From: Colias croceus
Taxonomy: Eukaryota; Arthropoda; Insecta; Lepidoptera; Pieridae
NCBI RefSeq assembly: GCF_905220415.1
Contig: NC_059549.1
Location: forward strand, 4,216,001 to 4,280,000
Length of the DNA stretch: 64,000 nt
Reading direction: 5' to 3'
The notes beneath the pieces were generated by a model, which was not told where the DNA came from, did no database searches, and worked only from the letters and a program-made list of their open reading frames with translations. Positions 10,130-22,008 of this stretch are shown piece after piece. The first letter of the stretch is position 1. Every line of letters begins with the position of its first letter. A program made the translations under genes and the position numbers.

Positions 10130-11905
10130 CTAATTAAGGCTCCCTCTATTTTATTATTATGGAACACGTTTTATATGCTGGTAAAAACATCTACCCTGTT
10201 CTGGCTCAATTCTATACTCTCTGTCTCAAACATTGTTATTTACCTAAGGATTTAATTAAAACTATAGTTATCCCTGTCCCTAAGAATAAAACCGGTAGTA
10301 TCTCGAGCGTGGCTAATTATCGACCTATCTCGCTGGCAACAATTGTGGCCAGGATACTTGAAAAAATTTTGCACTCCAAGTTGTCACCATATATTAATAT
10401 TGACGATGCCCAATTCGGTTTTAGACCTGAATTGGGAACTGATATGGCTATATATACATTAAAAAGAAATTGTTGACTGTTATAATAATCAGAATACTAG
10501 TGTTTATGCATGTTTTTTAGACTTAAGTCGTGCCTTTGATACCTTGAACCATGAGATATTATGGAAAAAAGTTCGCAGCAGTGATGTTTCTTCTGACGTT
10601 GTTGGTCTTTTTACATATTGGTATGATAATCAGACGAACAGCGTTAGGTGGGGCAGTACTCTGTCCGACAGCTATATTCTCTCGTGTGGTGTTAGACAGG
10701 GCGGAGTAACCTCTCCCGATCTGTTTAACTTATATGTTAATGATTTGATTGTGGAGCTGAGTAGGACTGAAGTTGGACTTAAACTAGATGGCAGATATGT
10801 CAATAATTTGAGTTATGCTGATGATATGGTCCTGCTCAGCCCCTCAATCAAAGGGCTTCGAAAACTTGTTGGCATATGTGAAAGATATGCTCTTTCACAT
10901 AGTCTACAGTACAATGTAAAGAAAACAGAAATGTTGATATTCAGATCGGGTAAGGGACCGGATAACATTCCGCCAATCTGCATTAACGGTCACCCTATTA
11001 AAATAGTAGATAGCTTTAAGTATCTTGGCCACATTGTTACATCCAAAAGAAAAGATGATGCCGATATTGAGCGACAACGACGTGCACTCTGTGTCGTCGG
11101 CAATATGATCATCCGGAAATTTCGTAGGGCATCTAATTCCGTTAAAATTCATTTATTTAAGACCTTCTGTCAGTCCCTCTATACTTGTCAACTTTGGACT
11201 AATTACACCAAACAAGTAAAAATTATTATTAAAAAAACAAAATACCCGACTGCACACTAAAAAAAGAGTGATTGAAATGAATCTAATGATACCGCATACA
11301 TATTTTTTAAAGGGAAATTTAGAAAAAATATTATTATGTCTTTATCCCGTGGGACTTTTAGGATAAAATGTATCCTATGACACTCCCGTAATCAAGACAA
11401 ATCTAACGATACCTCATACATCAAAATCCATCAAGCCGTTTAGGCTACAGGTGGTCACAAAGGAAAAGACATACATACATACTTACATACACTCGAAAAA
11501 CATTACCCTCCTTCTTTGGCAGTCGGGTAAAAAGCATACGATGGCATTCGAGTAGAGCACAATAACATCTTCCGATATTTGATGGGGCTCGACAAATTTT
11601 GCAGCGCTTCGGAGATGTATACCAACTTTAGAGTAAACTCCTTGAATGCCATCCAGAGACACAGAATTGCTACATTTATGTCCAGAGTTGACAAGTGTAG
11701 AAATAAAATTGTACGCAGTCTGGCTGACAGAAATATAACTAGTAGTATGTATAAAACTTGGATCTCAATTATTATGATTTAATTAAGTATTGGCTTTATG
11801 TGTTCATTGGTTTTTTCTGTATTAAAAATTATTAAAATTGTATACATGTAAATTATGGGACTAAATTGTTCTGAAATAAAGAATTTATTATTATTATATT
11901 ATTAT
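10130..11905 (+). mobile_element. 5'-truncated LINE with reverse transcriptase, disrupted
   Basis: Encodes the reverse transcriptase of a non-LTR retrotransposon (CR1/L2/Jockey-like group; the clade is my inference). The first block, about 10159-10470, has KTIVIPVPKNK and NYRPISL. A one-base A excess in the A run near 10460-10465 shifts the frame. Reading then resumes with FLDLSRAFDTLNH (catalytic Asp), GVRQGGVTSP and YADDMVLL (catalytic YADD) to about 11215 (TNYTKQ). A 0.3-kb TIR element interrupts it, and the C-terminus resumes in register at about 11534 (AYDGIRVEHNN) and runs to a stop at 11782. The 3' end carries an ATT-rich tail (about 11880-11905). The endonuclease and ORF1 are missing, so it cannot move by itself. 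Confidence 0.9.
11216..11533. mobile_element. Small TIR element inserted in the LINE RT
   Basis: Bounded by inverted 'tacccgactgc' (11243-11253) and 'gcagtcgggta' (11519-11529). The reverse transcriptase frame is open up to 11215 and continues in sense from about 11534, so the insertion post-dates the LINE. Non-coding; no transposase. The target-site duplication was not resolved. Confidence 0.75.
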
Positions 11906-13538
11906 TATTATTTCGACTAATGACTGGTCAGTCCACTTACTGTTCTTATAAGTAGGTATATGTGCGTCATGTCAATTAAATTTAATCTTCAAGGAGATAT
12001 TAATAAACTATAAAGATCGACAAAATAGTTACAAAAATGTTGTAAAATATAATCAAGAATAATAATGCCCAATAAAATAAATGGTAATGCCCATTTGCTG
12101 TGCTTATCTATTCGTTTCCACAATCGTGTTTCGTATCGCTAAAACACACTTTACTATTACCTTAGATTACAAATTTTGTAATCTAAGACTATTACCTACA
12201 AAATGTAATCTTTGGAGACCAGTCTGAGAAATTTGTAAATATCAAAAGAGAATTTTCAAAAAGCATAATATGAAATATGTAATAAACGCTACATACGCTG
12301 ACTCGCAGACAGTCTTGACAGCATCATAAAATTTTTATATTCAGTAGGTAGATAGCTAGTCTCCAAAAACCCTTTCGGCTTTTATATCTGCCAGAAAAAG
12401 TACGAAAAAAGTGCCCGAGCGAACTATTCTCAATTCGGCGCGTTGCTAAATTTTTATTAGGCACTATTGTTGGGCCTCTGATACAAAAACCGATACTCAA
12501 GTCATTCCAATCCCGAGGGTCCGCTTAACCTATTTTCATTTCCCTGTGTTTATTCCCCCGGAGTTATGCGAGTTACGTTATACGAACGCGAGGCTTTTCA
12601 ATTTACTACGCAACAACCTTCTTCTAAAATAGTTTTCTGGTAAGAACAGCTATTACAGTAAAACTTGTTTTAGTGGAAAAGTAAAACTAAGACGGCTGAA
12701 AATGTAAATGAAATTCTTGCGAATGAAATTCCTTGCGTCTGGAATCTTGATATAGTTTTGCTTGATATTATGTCCGCACTACATATTTAAATGATAATAT
12801 TAATTTCATAAATCTTGAGGTAAGCTAATTAATTATATTATCGTTATAACTGATGGTTTTCTAATTAACCGACTTCAAAAAAAGGAGGAGGTTATCAATT
12901 TGGCCGGTAGGTAGGTATATTTTTTATAATATCTATTTTCTTTAAATCTGTTCTAACATTTTTTTGCAGCTAAATATCATTAAAATTTGCCATTTATCAC
13001 TTTAAAAATCGTATTATATTTATAGTATCGTTACTAAGTGGTAAATGTTTGATTAAAGATTCAAAAATTTTACTTTGACCAATCGAAATATTACCCTCAG
13101 TACTTCTCCCTACTAACATATCAAGGTATGGCAATATCAAGAAAGGCCGATCACATCAGAAAGCTCCTACACTAAGGTCCAAAGCGATTGGAGCCATGAA
13201 TAAGCAAATTGGAATTTAGGACGACATGGTTCTGTCTGTATGTAGACCTGAGAGATACCCTGTGATTTGTGAACCGACTATAAGTATAGTATTGGCTAGA
13301 TTACAGATGGTACTGATGAAGTTCGTCAATCAACAACAACGTCAACAGGGCTAATTAATTTATGCAAAGCAAGCTATTATAGTTAGGCCAAAATTGTCCA
13401 AATTATTATATTTTGGCGGCACCTGATAAGTTTAATTATAATTTAACAATTTATTTTAAAACATAACTAAGTAAGTATACAAAATTTAGAATTAGCTTCG
13501 TAAATCGAATACCATATATTAACAGAACGTGACACTAA
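11906..13538. other. Intergenic, repeat scraps only
   Basis: AT-rich. It contains a hairpin near 12162-12190 ('cttagattacaaa' with 'ttttgtaatctaag') and, at 12868-12905, the common lepidopteran phrase 'aaccgacttcaaaaaaagg', also seen near 48728 and, inverted, near 53705. No gene recognised. Confidence 0.45.
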
Positions 13539-13754
13539 TTAATATCTCTGTAATAATTTTAGTAATAAATTTCCAAACCGCAACGTTTCATCGCTGAATT
13601 TTTCATTAGTCAAAGCAATTTTCCGTGCCGTCTCTGAATCTAACTCAATAACAGACGACGAAAGGCATTCGAATATAAAATTTCTCCAATTATTCACAAC
13701 CCGCTCGAAGGCCAATATTCTGAATGGATCACAATTAGATACCCTTGCCGCCAT
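13539..13754 (-). CDS. Candidate small ORF, 71 codons, unknown
   Basis: An open frame on the minus strand starts at ATG in the context aaaaaATGGCGG and ends TAT TAA. The product is rich in charged and hydrophobic residues that would suit helices (for example FRILAFERVVNNWRNF near residues 12-27 and the end LLLKLLQRY), with no signal peptide or membrane segment. I do not recognise the family. It lies in otherwise empty DNA with no flanking exon that I can join. In its favour are balanced amino-acid composition and the good start context; against it are its short length and the lack of neighbours. It may be a chance ORF or the last exon of a gene. Confidence 0.35.
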   Translation of the reverse strand: MAARVSNCDPFRILAFERVVNNWRNFIFECLSSSVIELDSETARKIALTNEKFSDETLRFGNLLLKLLQRY

Positions 13755-13939
13755 TTTTTCAAAGGGACGATTTTAATTTAAATCTGGCCCTCAACGGAAA
13801 CCGACATGGCTGACGTTATTAGCGCATTTGGGTTGTTGGGAATAGTTTCCTTACGACGTTAGTGTAGTTGGTTTTGAACTTATTTTAATTAAAATACGTA
13901 ATCATATTATTATGGTTTTAATTTTGTCAATATTTATTT

Positions 13940-14110
13940 TAAGCTTCTATCGCGGGCCTTGAGCGCGGGGACCGAATCCAGAAATTGCGTAACGAAAAAC
14001 CTCACGCTCCCCACTCCGACAGGCACGGAGGTGTGGCTTGAAGGCATGCTATGCAATAGCTTTACCGCGGCAGTCCCCGAGTGCCACACGTATTTTTTTT
14101 TATATCAGGC
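13940..14110. mobile_element. GC-rich dispersed repeat fragment
   Basis: An abrupt GC-rich island ('tcgcgggccttgagcgcggg', then 'ggcagtccccgagtgccac') in AT-rich surroundings, ending in a T run. I believe this is a repeat type widespread in Lepidoptera, but only one copy occurs here, so the call rests on recollection and composition. Confidence 0.4.
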
Positions 14111-15597
14111 AAGCTTCTGCGAAAAGTTTAGTATAGCTTTGGAGCTTCAGTTATTTCTATGCCGGACAGCATTTTAGTACAGGATGAAAAGTAAAAAAAT
14201 TATAATGGCATGATCAGAAAATAACCTACATCTCTAAAATTTTAGTTATATATTTTAGTTACCTGCCCAAATAAATTGAACAAAAATTTGAACTTCCTTT
14301 ATAAACGCTGATGGTGGGATGATTTGAACACGAAGAAGTGAAAGAACGAAAACATAAATAAGTCAAAATAATTTATTATATTGCCTAGTTACTAGCTTCT
14401 ATGTTGTGGCAAAAATATTATTTGTATATATTGAATTCAGAGGCTCTGCTGGGTCCAAGATTTACGGCCTAATTATTTGATACATAATCCTATCCGCATT
14501 GAGAGGGTTTCCGGCAAAAGTACAATAAGGATCAAAGGTTTGACGATTCGGTCACTTGAATAGGTTATAAGGGAACAAATATTTCATATTATTTCATTAT
14601 ATAAGAATTTATGGATCACATGGAAAGTAAAGAGGAAATAGTATGATAGTGGTACATTTATGTAGTCTCCACATATATAAACTTATATATGTGGAGTGGA
14701 GTGTTATATATAATATTTAAACTTCTTGTAATTTAATTATATTAGCAGATTCAAAATATTTGTACATAATATATTTTTGTTCCTACCTAATAGGTACCTA
14801 CTTTTAACACTACTCCAGTAGATACCTGTTTTGTGATATAAAAAGCTTTCACCAGTTCTATATAGATGGCACGTTGAATTTTGTCGTCGTCAATTCATAA
14901 AACCTGGGATACCTACAATATAGCGACGATAAAAAGGAAATCTAGCAAAATAAGACAGGTCAAAGTGTACCATTAGAGAGAGAGCCGTCGCAGTACAAAC
15001 ATTCATTCGTTCCCACCCCTCTTTCAAACGTCTCCTTAAAAGGGAGAAGAAAATTATCTCGTGAATAAATTATATTTTTCCCCTTTTATGAAGACAGCTG
15101 AAGTGCATTTTCGTCCATCTTTTTTTCCTGTTTGACTCAGATCAAAGACATCGCAGGAATTCCGCCCGTGAGGCCGCAGAAATAAAAATGAATAAAGAAT
15201 TTAATGCGAGTTGATGTCCTAGGGATAATATAGTTAAAGTACTTTAAGACGTTTCCCGAAGCCCCGTTTGTTTTCACAATTCAATTTTCGTCCGCGAATT
15301 TGCACTTTTGACATTACGCAGGCCCGCGTTCCTTTGTGGGGATTGTATCTAATTCTTTTAGATGACCGGAGAGGATAATAATATTTTATTTCGGCTCCAA
15401 GTGATGCTGGGAGCTGTTTATTATGCGCAGCAATCTAGAGGCAGATAAATGCCTATTAAATGTATGTTCATATAATATTTTAAATATGTATTAACAAAAA
15501 CACGAATCGTTGTCAGTAGAGAATTTTGATACTTAGTTATAATACCTATGTGTTCGTAGAGGACTTTTGTTTTATGTAATTATTTAGTTATACAGTC
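14111..15597. other. Intergenic, no gene seen
   Basis: AT-rich. A 30-nt hairpin at about 14668-14697 ('ctccacatatataa' with 'ttatatatgtggag') is the only local structure. No coding frame with domain signal. Confidence 0.45.
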
Positions 15598-15609
15598 AGT
15601 GACAGAAGA

Positions 15610-15806
15610 ACGTACCCACTGTAACTATGAAATGAATCGTCGAGGAAAGACAAATATGATGTTTCTGTATTGAGGAGAGACATGTGATGCGTCGACATTG
15701 AAACTCATTCCTTAAAATTATAAATATCTTTCATTTAAATATTCCTTTCCATATTTGCTCTGGTTATGATCTAAGAACGATTGGTAAATTGCTAGCAGGA
15801 ATGGTG
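15610..15806. repeat. Dispersed repeat paired with 19090-19320
   Basis: Two blocks match the 19.1-19.3 kb region. One ('aatgaatcgtcga', 'tgtttctgtat', 'gtgatgc') matches in inverse orientation. The other ('tttgctctggtta', 'gatcta.gaacgattggt') matches in the same orientation. The blocks are non-coding and look like parts of one transposon family. Confidence 0.5.
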
Positions 15807-15829
15807 TATTATCAGGTAAGGTAAGAATA

Positions 15830-16020
15830 AAACAAAGTTTCTTTATCACATGTTTATTGTAATATTGTTTAATGTAATATTGTTTAATGTAATTTATAAT
15901 TTAAATAATTTGCACGCTCAACTACGAGCAGAATGTCTAAGCACCTATAAAATTTGTACCTCAGCTATATGTAACTACATTTAGCAAATAAAGACAATTT
16001 GAATTTGAATTTGAATTTGC
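15830..16020 (+). mobile_element. LINE 3' tail with TTGAAT repeats
   Basis: Ends 'aataaagacaatttgaattt' followed by further TTGAAT units to 16019. Short-unit tails after a degenerate 3' UTR are typical of Jockey/CR1-type LINEs, and a similar ATTTGA tail ends the fragment at 37870-38293. No coding part is left. Confidence 0.5.
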
Positions 16021-16102
16021 AATACACGTGCCAACAATGCAGACGAAATATTAAAAAACACTTAGAAACGCTAGTCACAAAGGCTTGAAGCAGCAATTGA
16101 CC

Positions 16103-17251
16103 TCATACTTTTAAACCTTCTGTAGAAATCTTGCTACAGCTGGAACATGGATCTGAACACTTCAAGCAAATAGTAGAGTCCCAACTCCGTGACAGGCGAA
16201 ATATGAGTTCCTTATAAGCTAACGGGTTTATATTTCTTTGCAACATTTCCAGCAAAAACCAATCTCCAACCCATAGATTGTTAAACACTACTTTAATGTC
16301 TTTAGCACCATTTAGATTACTTGCAGACCGGAGCTGGCGCAATCTGATCCCAGGAGCAACCAACGTAAATAAATTATGTACAATAAAAAGTGCACTGATA
16401 ATGGCCAATATATGAAACCAAAACCACATGAGAAGATAAACTTTCTGATTGATGGCATTTTGTGCGAGGATGCACATTCCATCCCTGGTTTCCATGGACC
16501 CGCTAGGGCCGAATTTCTTGTAAGAGCACTTGATCATAGTAGGAAACAGACGCTGCATACTATGCAGTGCATAGGGTTTGTTATTTCTTGTTGCAATCCT
16601 TCCTTCCAGTTAGACATGATGACATAAAGACCGTAGTATTGGAATTCCTCGCCAAGAAAAGCATTCATGAAGCATATTTGACCTACGACGTTACTTAAAT
16701 TAATAAGTTCACACGTCAAAAATCTGTAGTAGTAACTATTGTGTGAGTGAAGTTGTTTATCCCAATATTCGATCAATAAGTCCGTGCTCTTTTTGATGCA
16801 TTCTTCGCTTAGAACCGGAGTAGTGAGGTTCACCGCCAACATCTTCATTCTTCCACCTTCCCACACTTTCCACATGCGGCAAGTTGAAGCATATCGCTTG
16901 TAGGAACAATATGATGAAGCCCCACTGGTAGTAGTCGTAGAACCTCAGCTTGTCCTCCTCCGTGTGTTGAGACCTTCCAGGATATGGCAAACTCTTGCGC
17001 GCCGCATTAGCAGATGCTGAATCTTTGACTAAAAATGTTGAGTGGACGAAGCAGTAGGTGTCGAGAGAGACGGCAGGCAAGTCCGGGAAGTAGCACTCCA
17101 TGGATTCTCTGAAGAACTGCCTGGACGTGATCAGCATACATAACAGCAGAACAAGCGAAGTGAATTTGTAGTGCAAGCAGGAGACATTATTATCGATGTT
17201 AATTGTCTGCACTTTGAGTAGACCCCGCAAAGATTTCAAGACGTCCAACAT
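16103..17251 (-). pseudogene. Innexin-family pseudogene, intronless, two frameshifts
   Basis: Innexins form insect gap-junction channels in the plasma membrane. The copy spans about 383 codons, the usual length, from MLDVLKSLRGLLKVQT (ATG at 17251) to a TGA at 16103. It shows the first extracellular loop with both cysteines, the YYQW signature before TM2, the WEGGRMKML segment, a second loop with two cysteines (KCSYKKFGPSGS), and the GDWFLLEML C-terminal block. There is no intron. The frame is lost twice: at about 16873-16877 (after FNLP), and by a 14-nt insertion at 16559-16572 flanked by a 5-nt direct repeat (atgca). Frame segments are 17251-16877, 16875-16573 and 16558-16103. A decayed retrocopy or decayed intronless gene fits best; sequencing error at two sites is the alternative. 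The paralogue cannot be fixed. Confidence 0.8.
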
Positions 17252-17712
17252 GGTTAAGTATCCTGAATAGACTGGAACTGTATCCCAAATGGTTCCCATT
17301 TTTATATAAACAGGCAACGATTTTTGCAAGTGAAATTAACCACCCCACGTACTCTATACCGCTTGGGTATCGTAATTGTGAATTCATTACGGGAGATAAC
17401 AAATGAGCACTCTTCTCGATAAGGTCAACCTTGTCGCTTAGAATTATGGAAATACTAGATAATCTATCTTTCGATGGGATGAATAATTGTCTCTTTATTT
17501 GTAAATTATGTCTTTAACATACTTATATTGAGCATAGTTATTTTGACATAACAACCTTAGACGTCAGCGACAAAGCCTAGACAACACGTGGGCGGGTCTT
17601 TCCACTCCAAATAGCTAATTTAAGAATATTGGTTATCGATGAATAGGACTTTCTAAATAAATTCAGCTCAAGAATATTGGTTTGGGAGCCAGGTGCAAAT
17701 TTGGTTAATTAT

Positions 17713-18874
17713 TTCCTCTCAAGAGATAATTCGTCAGACGCATCAGAGTATAGTATTATAAAGCCTCGTGAACGTCAGCTGGCGCTCGGTTGGGGGGGTG
17801 AGTGGTTGTAGCCTCCCACGCACGTAGGAAAAAAAATACATTCATTCATTTCCTCTCAGCTAAAAAATTGTCAAATTGTAGCTAACCCAATATCTCAACG
17901 AAAAAAAATAATCAGCTGGTTACAACATTATTATACGTCAGCTGGTGTCTCGAACATGAAAAAAATAAAATTATTTTCCGTGATTTCCTCTCAAACTAAA
18001 ATTTACCTGATGATAGCTTATATGTAACTGTGGATATATATATAGGTCAGCTGGCTGTATCTGGGTGGAAAAACCGTCAGCTGATACTTTGAAAGTTATT
18101 ACATAGGAGTTAGGCAGAAGCATCTATTGCCAATTTATATGCATCAACTGACTAGGTTTTCCTCGAATTATTGCTAGCTGATTTTTTTTTATTTATCGCA
18201 TCAGTATATTAACAATCAGCACACAAATTTTCATCTGAGATGAAATGACGTATCTTTAATTATTATCGTTATTTTTAAAAATTCAAGCAACACACGCTAG
18301 CATAATATAGACAGTAATAACAATAAGGTACTTGGAGGTGGTTAGTTGTGCACATGATTACACTACGTACATTCAGCCACATCGGTAAACATGTTTTTAC
18401 AAATATTATAAACTGCATTTAAAAATAACTATCATATCATCAAATTCACATAACTACATAAAAGTGTAACAAATATGAAATAACCCACTAAAAACATTAG
18501 TTAACTATAATTATTAAAAAAATAATAGTATAATATAATTAATAAAGTTATTACTTATCTTTTACGGGGACTTATGTTGATGGAATTCCACGTATCTCGA
18601 TGATTTTGTTAATGTCTCATTATATTCGAGACACCAGCTGACGTATAATACACCATGCTGTAACCAGCTGATTATTATTATTTTTCGTTGAGATATTGGG
18701 TTAGCTACAATTTGACAAATTTTTAGCTGAGAGGAAATGAATGAATATACTTTTTTTTCTTACGTGCGTGGGAGGCTACAACCGCTCACCCCCCCAACCG
18801 AGCTCCAGCTGACGTTCACGAGGCTTCATAATACTATACTTTGATGCATTTTACTAATTACCGCTTGAGAGGAA
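17713..18874. mobile_element. 1.16-kb inverted-repeat element with CAGCTG motifs
   Basis: Starts 'ttcctctcaagag' and ends 'cttgagaggaa'. The inverted arms are long and diverged, about 230 bp (17730-17960 with 18625-18860), and share 'cctcgtgaacgtcagctgg', 'gggggggtgag' and 'gatattgggttagctacaa'. CAGCTG recurs within and between the arms, often as gtcagctgg, as subterminal transposase-binding repeats do. No transposase ORF, so it is a non-autonomous DNA element. It lies about 460 bp upstream of the innexin copy. Confidence 0.8.
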
Positions 18875-19089
18875 CTTGGTCATAAAATCTGCTTCTGGCT
18901 CCCGGACCATATGTTAATATGACGTGTTAACGTCAACTAAATGCGTGCTGTATAGTTATACAGTTTTGCATAGACTCGTTGCATTGTTAGGAATGTCGTG
19001 TTTGTTCTCATACCATGCAATTTACATCGCTTTACGACCAACCAAACTGTTTATCTATCAAGAACCAAAGCATGCTGTTTAGCATGTCG

Positions 19090-19330
19090 TAAGACTTCCC
19101 ATCTTTGCTCTGGTTACGATCTAGGAACGATTGGTGAAATGCCAGCAGGTCTAGTGTGGTTTATAGGGTATGATATGCGTTTTTCAGTCTTCCAAATATT
19201 ATTTTTTTTTTTTCGAATCAATTACCAAAGTTTTCAATGTTAATGCATCACACGTCCCTCTTTTCTTGATACAGAAACACTATACTTGACTATGCTCGAC
19301 GATTCATTTCGAAGTTACGGTACCTACGTA
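19090..19330. repeat. Dispersed repeat, partner of 15610-15806
   Basis: 'tttgctctggttacgatcta' matches 15754 onward in direct orientation. The block ending 'cgacgattcatttcgaagtt' matches 15620-15690 as its reverse complement. The two blocks are therefore arranged differently in the two copies. Confidence 0.5.
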
Positions 19331-22008
19331 GGGTCTTCCCCGTCTTCGGTCATGCACAGTGCAGTACTTACTAGGTAGGGATTTTTAAATTATTATTTGA
19401 GAAGTTAGCTACGTATGTAATGCTTTCTTGCAATTGAATTCTATTGGGGGAGCAAGTATCTCGCCTCGCGGCGGTGTTGAACCCAGTCCGGTTGGTTTCA
19501 CCCTCAGTCGCCCTAGAATATGCTCGCATGACATTTTTATTTTGGTCAGCTGACCATCTCATGCGAGTCTTGAATTCTATTATTATTATCTATATTATAT
19601 GATTATTTTCCCGTCTGCTTTGCCGTCAAAAGTTTTTACTCCCTACGTACTCTAATTAAAAAGAATTTCTGTAATTTTCACATTCATAGAGCATAAAACT
19701 ACACAAAAACAAATAATTTTAAAAATAAATAAATACCTAATACTTTACAATGTCTACGGTTCTTAAAATAACCGGTGGATATGGAACGCTATTGTATATT
19801 TTTAGGGCGAAGGTAAATCCAAACAAACTGAGCTCTTTTGTTATAAAGGGATGAAAAAACAACCTAAAAATATGATCCTAGACAACTTTAACACTCACTT
19901 GACCATTGGGTTTACGTATCCTTTCTATTTAATATAATTCTAGGTCAAAAATCGCCATGAATAGGTATTAGGTAATTATTATAATCCATATAGTATGTTG
20001 GGGTTGATTTTATAAGCATGAATCTCCTCTCTTTATTCATTTACTTAAAACGCTTTTATTAGTTTCACCTGTAAGTTTGTATGTAATCAACGTCTTTTGC
20101 CACGATTTTCACCCACTTCAATTCTCTTTAAGGACGGTAAATTAAACTTTTTGCACTTAACAAGAAACGGTGACAATACAATTTCATGAGTTTAGGCGTG
20201 TTTTTTTTTAAACTATGTTTATTTTATTTAAGTCTTCAATCATTCGATTCCCGGATAAGAAGGATCAGATGCGCTAATTCAAACTAATTTTCTCTATATT
20301 TTCATATATCCAAACTTCAACATTTATATATCTAATTACTATTAGCGCATTTTTCTTAAGTAAGAACTAAAATTATTACCATTACACAGTTTATGTTATT
20401 AAAAAAATAAATCCACTACATAGACTCTTTATTTACAAAAACATTACAACAAAATTGACATATTAGTTACAATATTATTAGAAATGTTTAAAGGAAGCTG
20501 CTTAGTTATCGTTTATATACAAAGTAATCACAATCTTGTTTATTTAAAGAACATTTAGCTGCTAGCAAATACTAAACGTTTAAAAAAAGCAAAAAGTAGG
20601 TAATTATAGTAACTTTGCATAATTGACAGGAGATTGTTTTTGACGACAAACATTACGAGTAAAAATAGCTTATAATATGTAATATTAGTTTGGCATTATT
20701 AGCATAGAATATAGAGTTATTTTAAATATGTTCTAGGTAAATTATAAAGTAAAACTACAAATTGGCACAACTTTTAGACTAACCACACTACAAATATTAA
20801 AACTATGCCTCATCAAGTCATCAAAGACATCGCGCCATACAAAAGAAAAATAAATTTCTTAATAAAATAAGCATATTATTGCTTAAATTTAGGCCATGTA
20901 AGTTATACATTATCACACCAAATCACTACATATATACCAAAAGGTATTTTACAGTACAATATAAAATAGAACATATGAAAATGTCTAATATCTAGTTATT
21001 ATTCTGTATACGCGATTATTTTAGTTAGGTATTTTAAACTAGACAATTTTTAAAACATTTATCAATAATTTTAGGCCGTATTTAAAGATTCACAACATCA
21101 AACTACCTAATACCTACCTATTCAATATTCATACAATATAATAGGTTACTACATATTTGTAACTTATTAATAATATATACTGTCTCACTTTTCACGTTTT
21201 ATTTTTAAATAAACTTTAAATTTTAAAATACTTAAAAAAAATTAACTACTTTTTATAAGTTTTACTTACAATTTTTGTTACTTTTGCTTTAGGCCAAATA
21301 AATGGAGTGTGAAAGGAAGGAAATCACTGTTAAATGAAATATAAATATTTTTCACCTTTTTGTTGATTTGAAATTTTACTTCATCACAATTAATCAATTA
21401 ACGTCTCTGAGAACAGTAGCAATTAGTATCTGATAATAGCTGAATTATTATTACTATGTATATAATACTAGTTTTTATTAGACTTATACTAAAAATTAAT
21501 TTCCTATGAAAAGATAAACAATGCATCAAAATACTCTTATTTAATCCTACTTAAATAACTATATAATGAACCTACTCCGAAAATTCCCACTTGTGTAATC
21601 ACAATTAATTTCGTTAAAATGCATGAAGACTGCAGTTTAAATCAAATAACGTTAAGTATAACAAAAAATCACTCGCCAAACAGTAAAAATCCTTAATATA
21701 AAACAAATATAAACCAACTGCAATTATATTCGGCCTTAGATTTAACAATAATATTGGTACACAATTTAATCAGGCAATATCGAAACCTTCTAGATTTCAT
21801 TGTTCAACTATATCGAATGTTATTATGTTTTTACCCCAAAAATGCATCATAATCTGTAATATTAAATATTTATTAGCTTAATATGAAAATAAGAGCTACA
21901 TAATAGTATAGGCTTCAATTTGAAAATCTCATCTTCACATAATCAGATCTTTGTATAATAAAATCGAGTTATTGCTCTCATGACCCCAATCTATTTTTTT
22001 ATAGAAGA
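19331..22008. other. Intergenic AT-rich stretch, no gene seen
   Basis: Very AT-rich from about 20400 on, with no supported exon. Some of it could be 3' UTR of a gene to the right, but nothing in the sequence shows this. Confidence 0.4.

Noticed and set aside
16559..16877. Programmed frameshifting or unusual introns to rescue the innexin frame
   Set aside because: No GT-AG pair fits either break, no slippery site is evident, and a 14-nt insertion is the simpler explanation for one of them.
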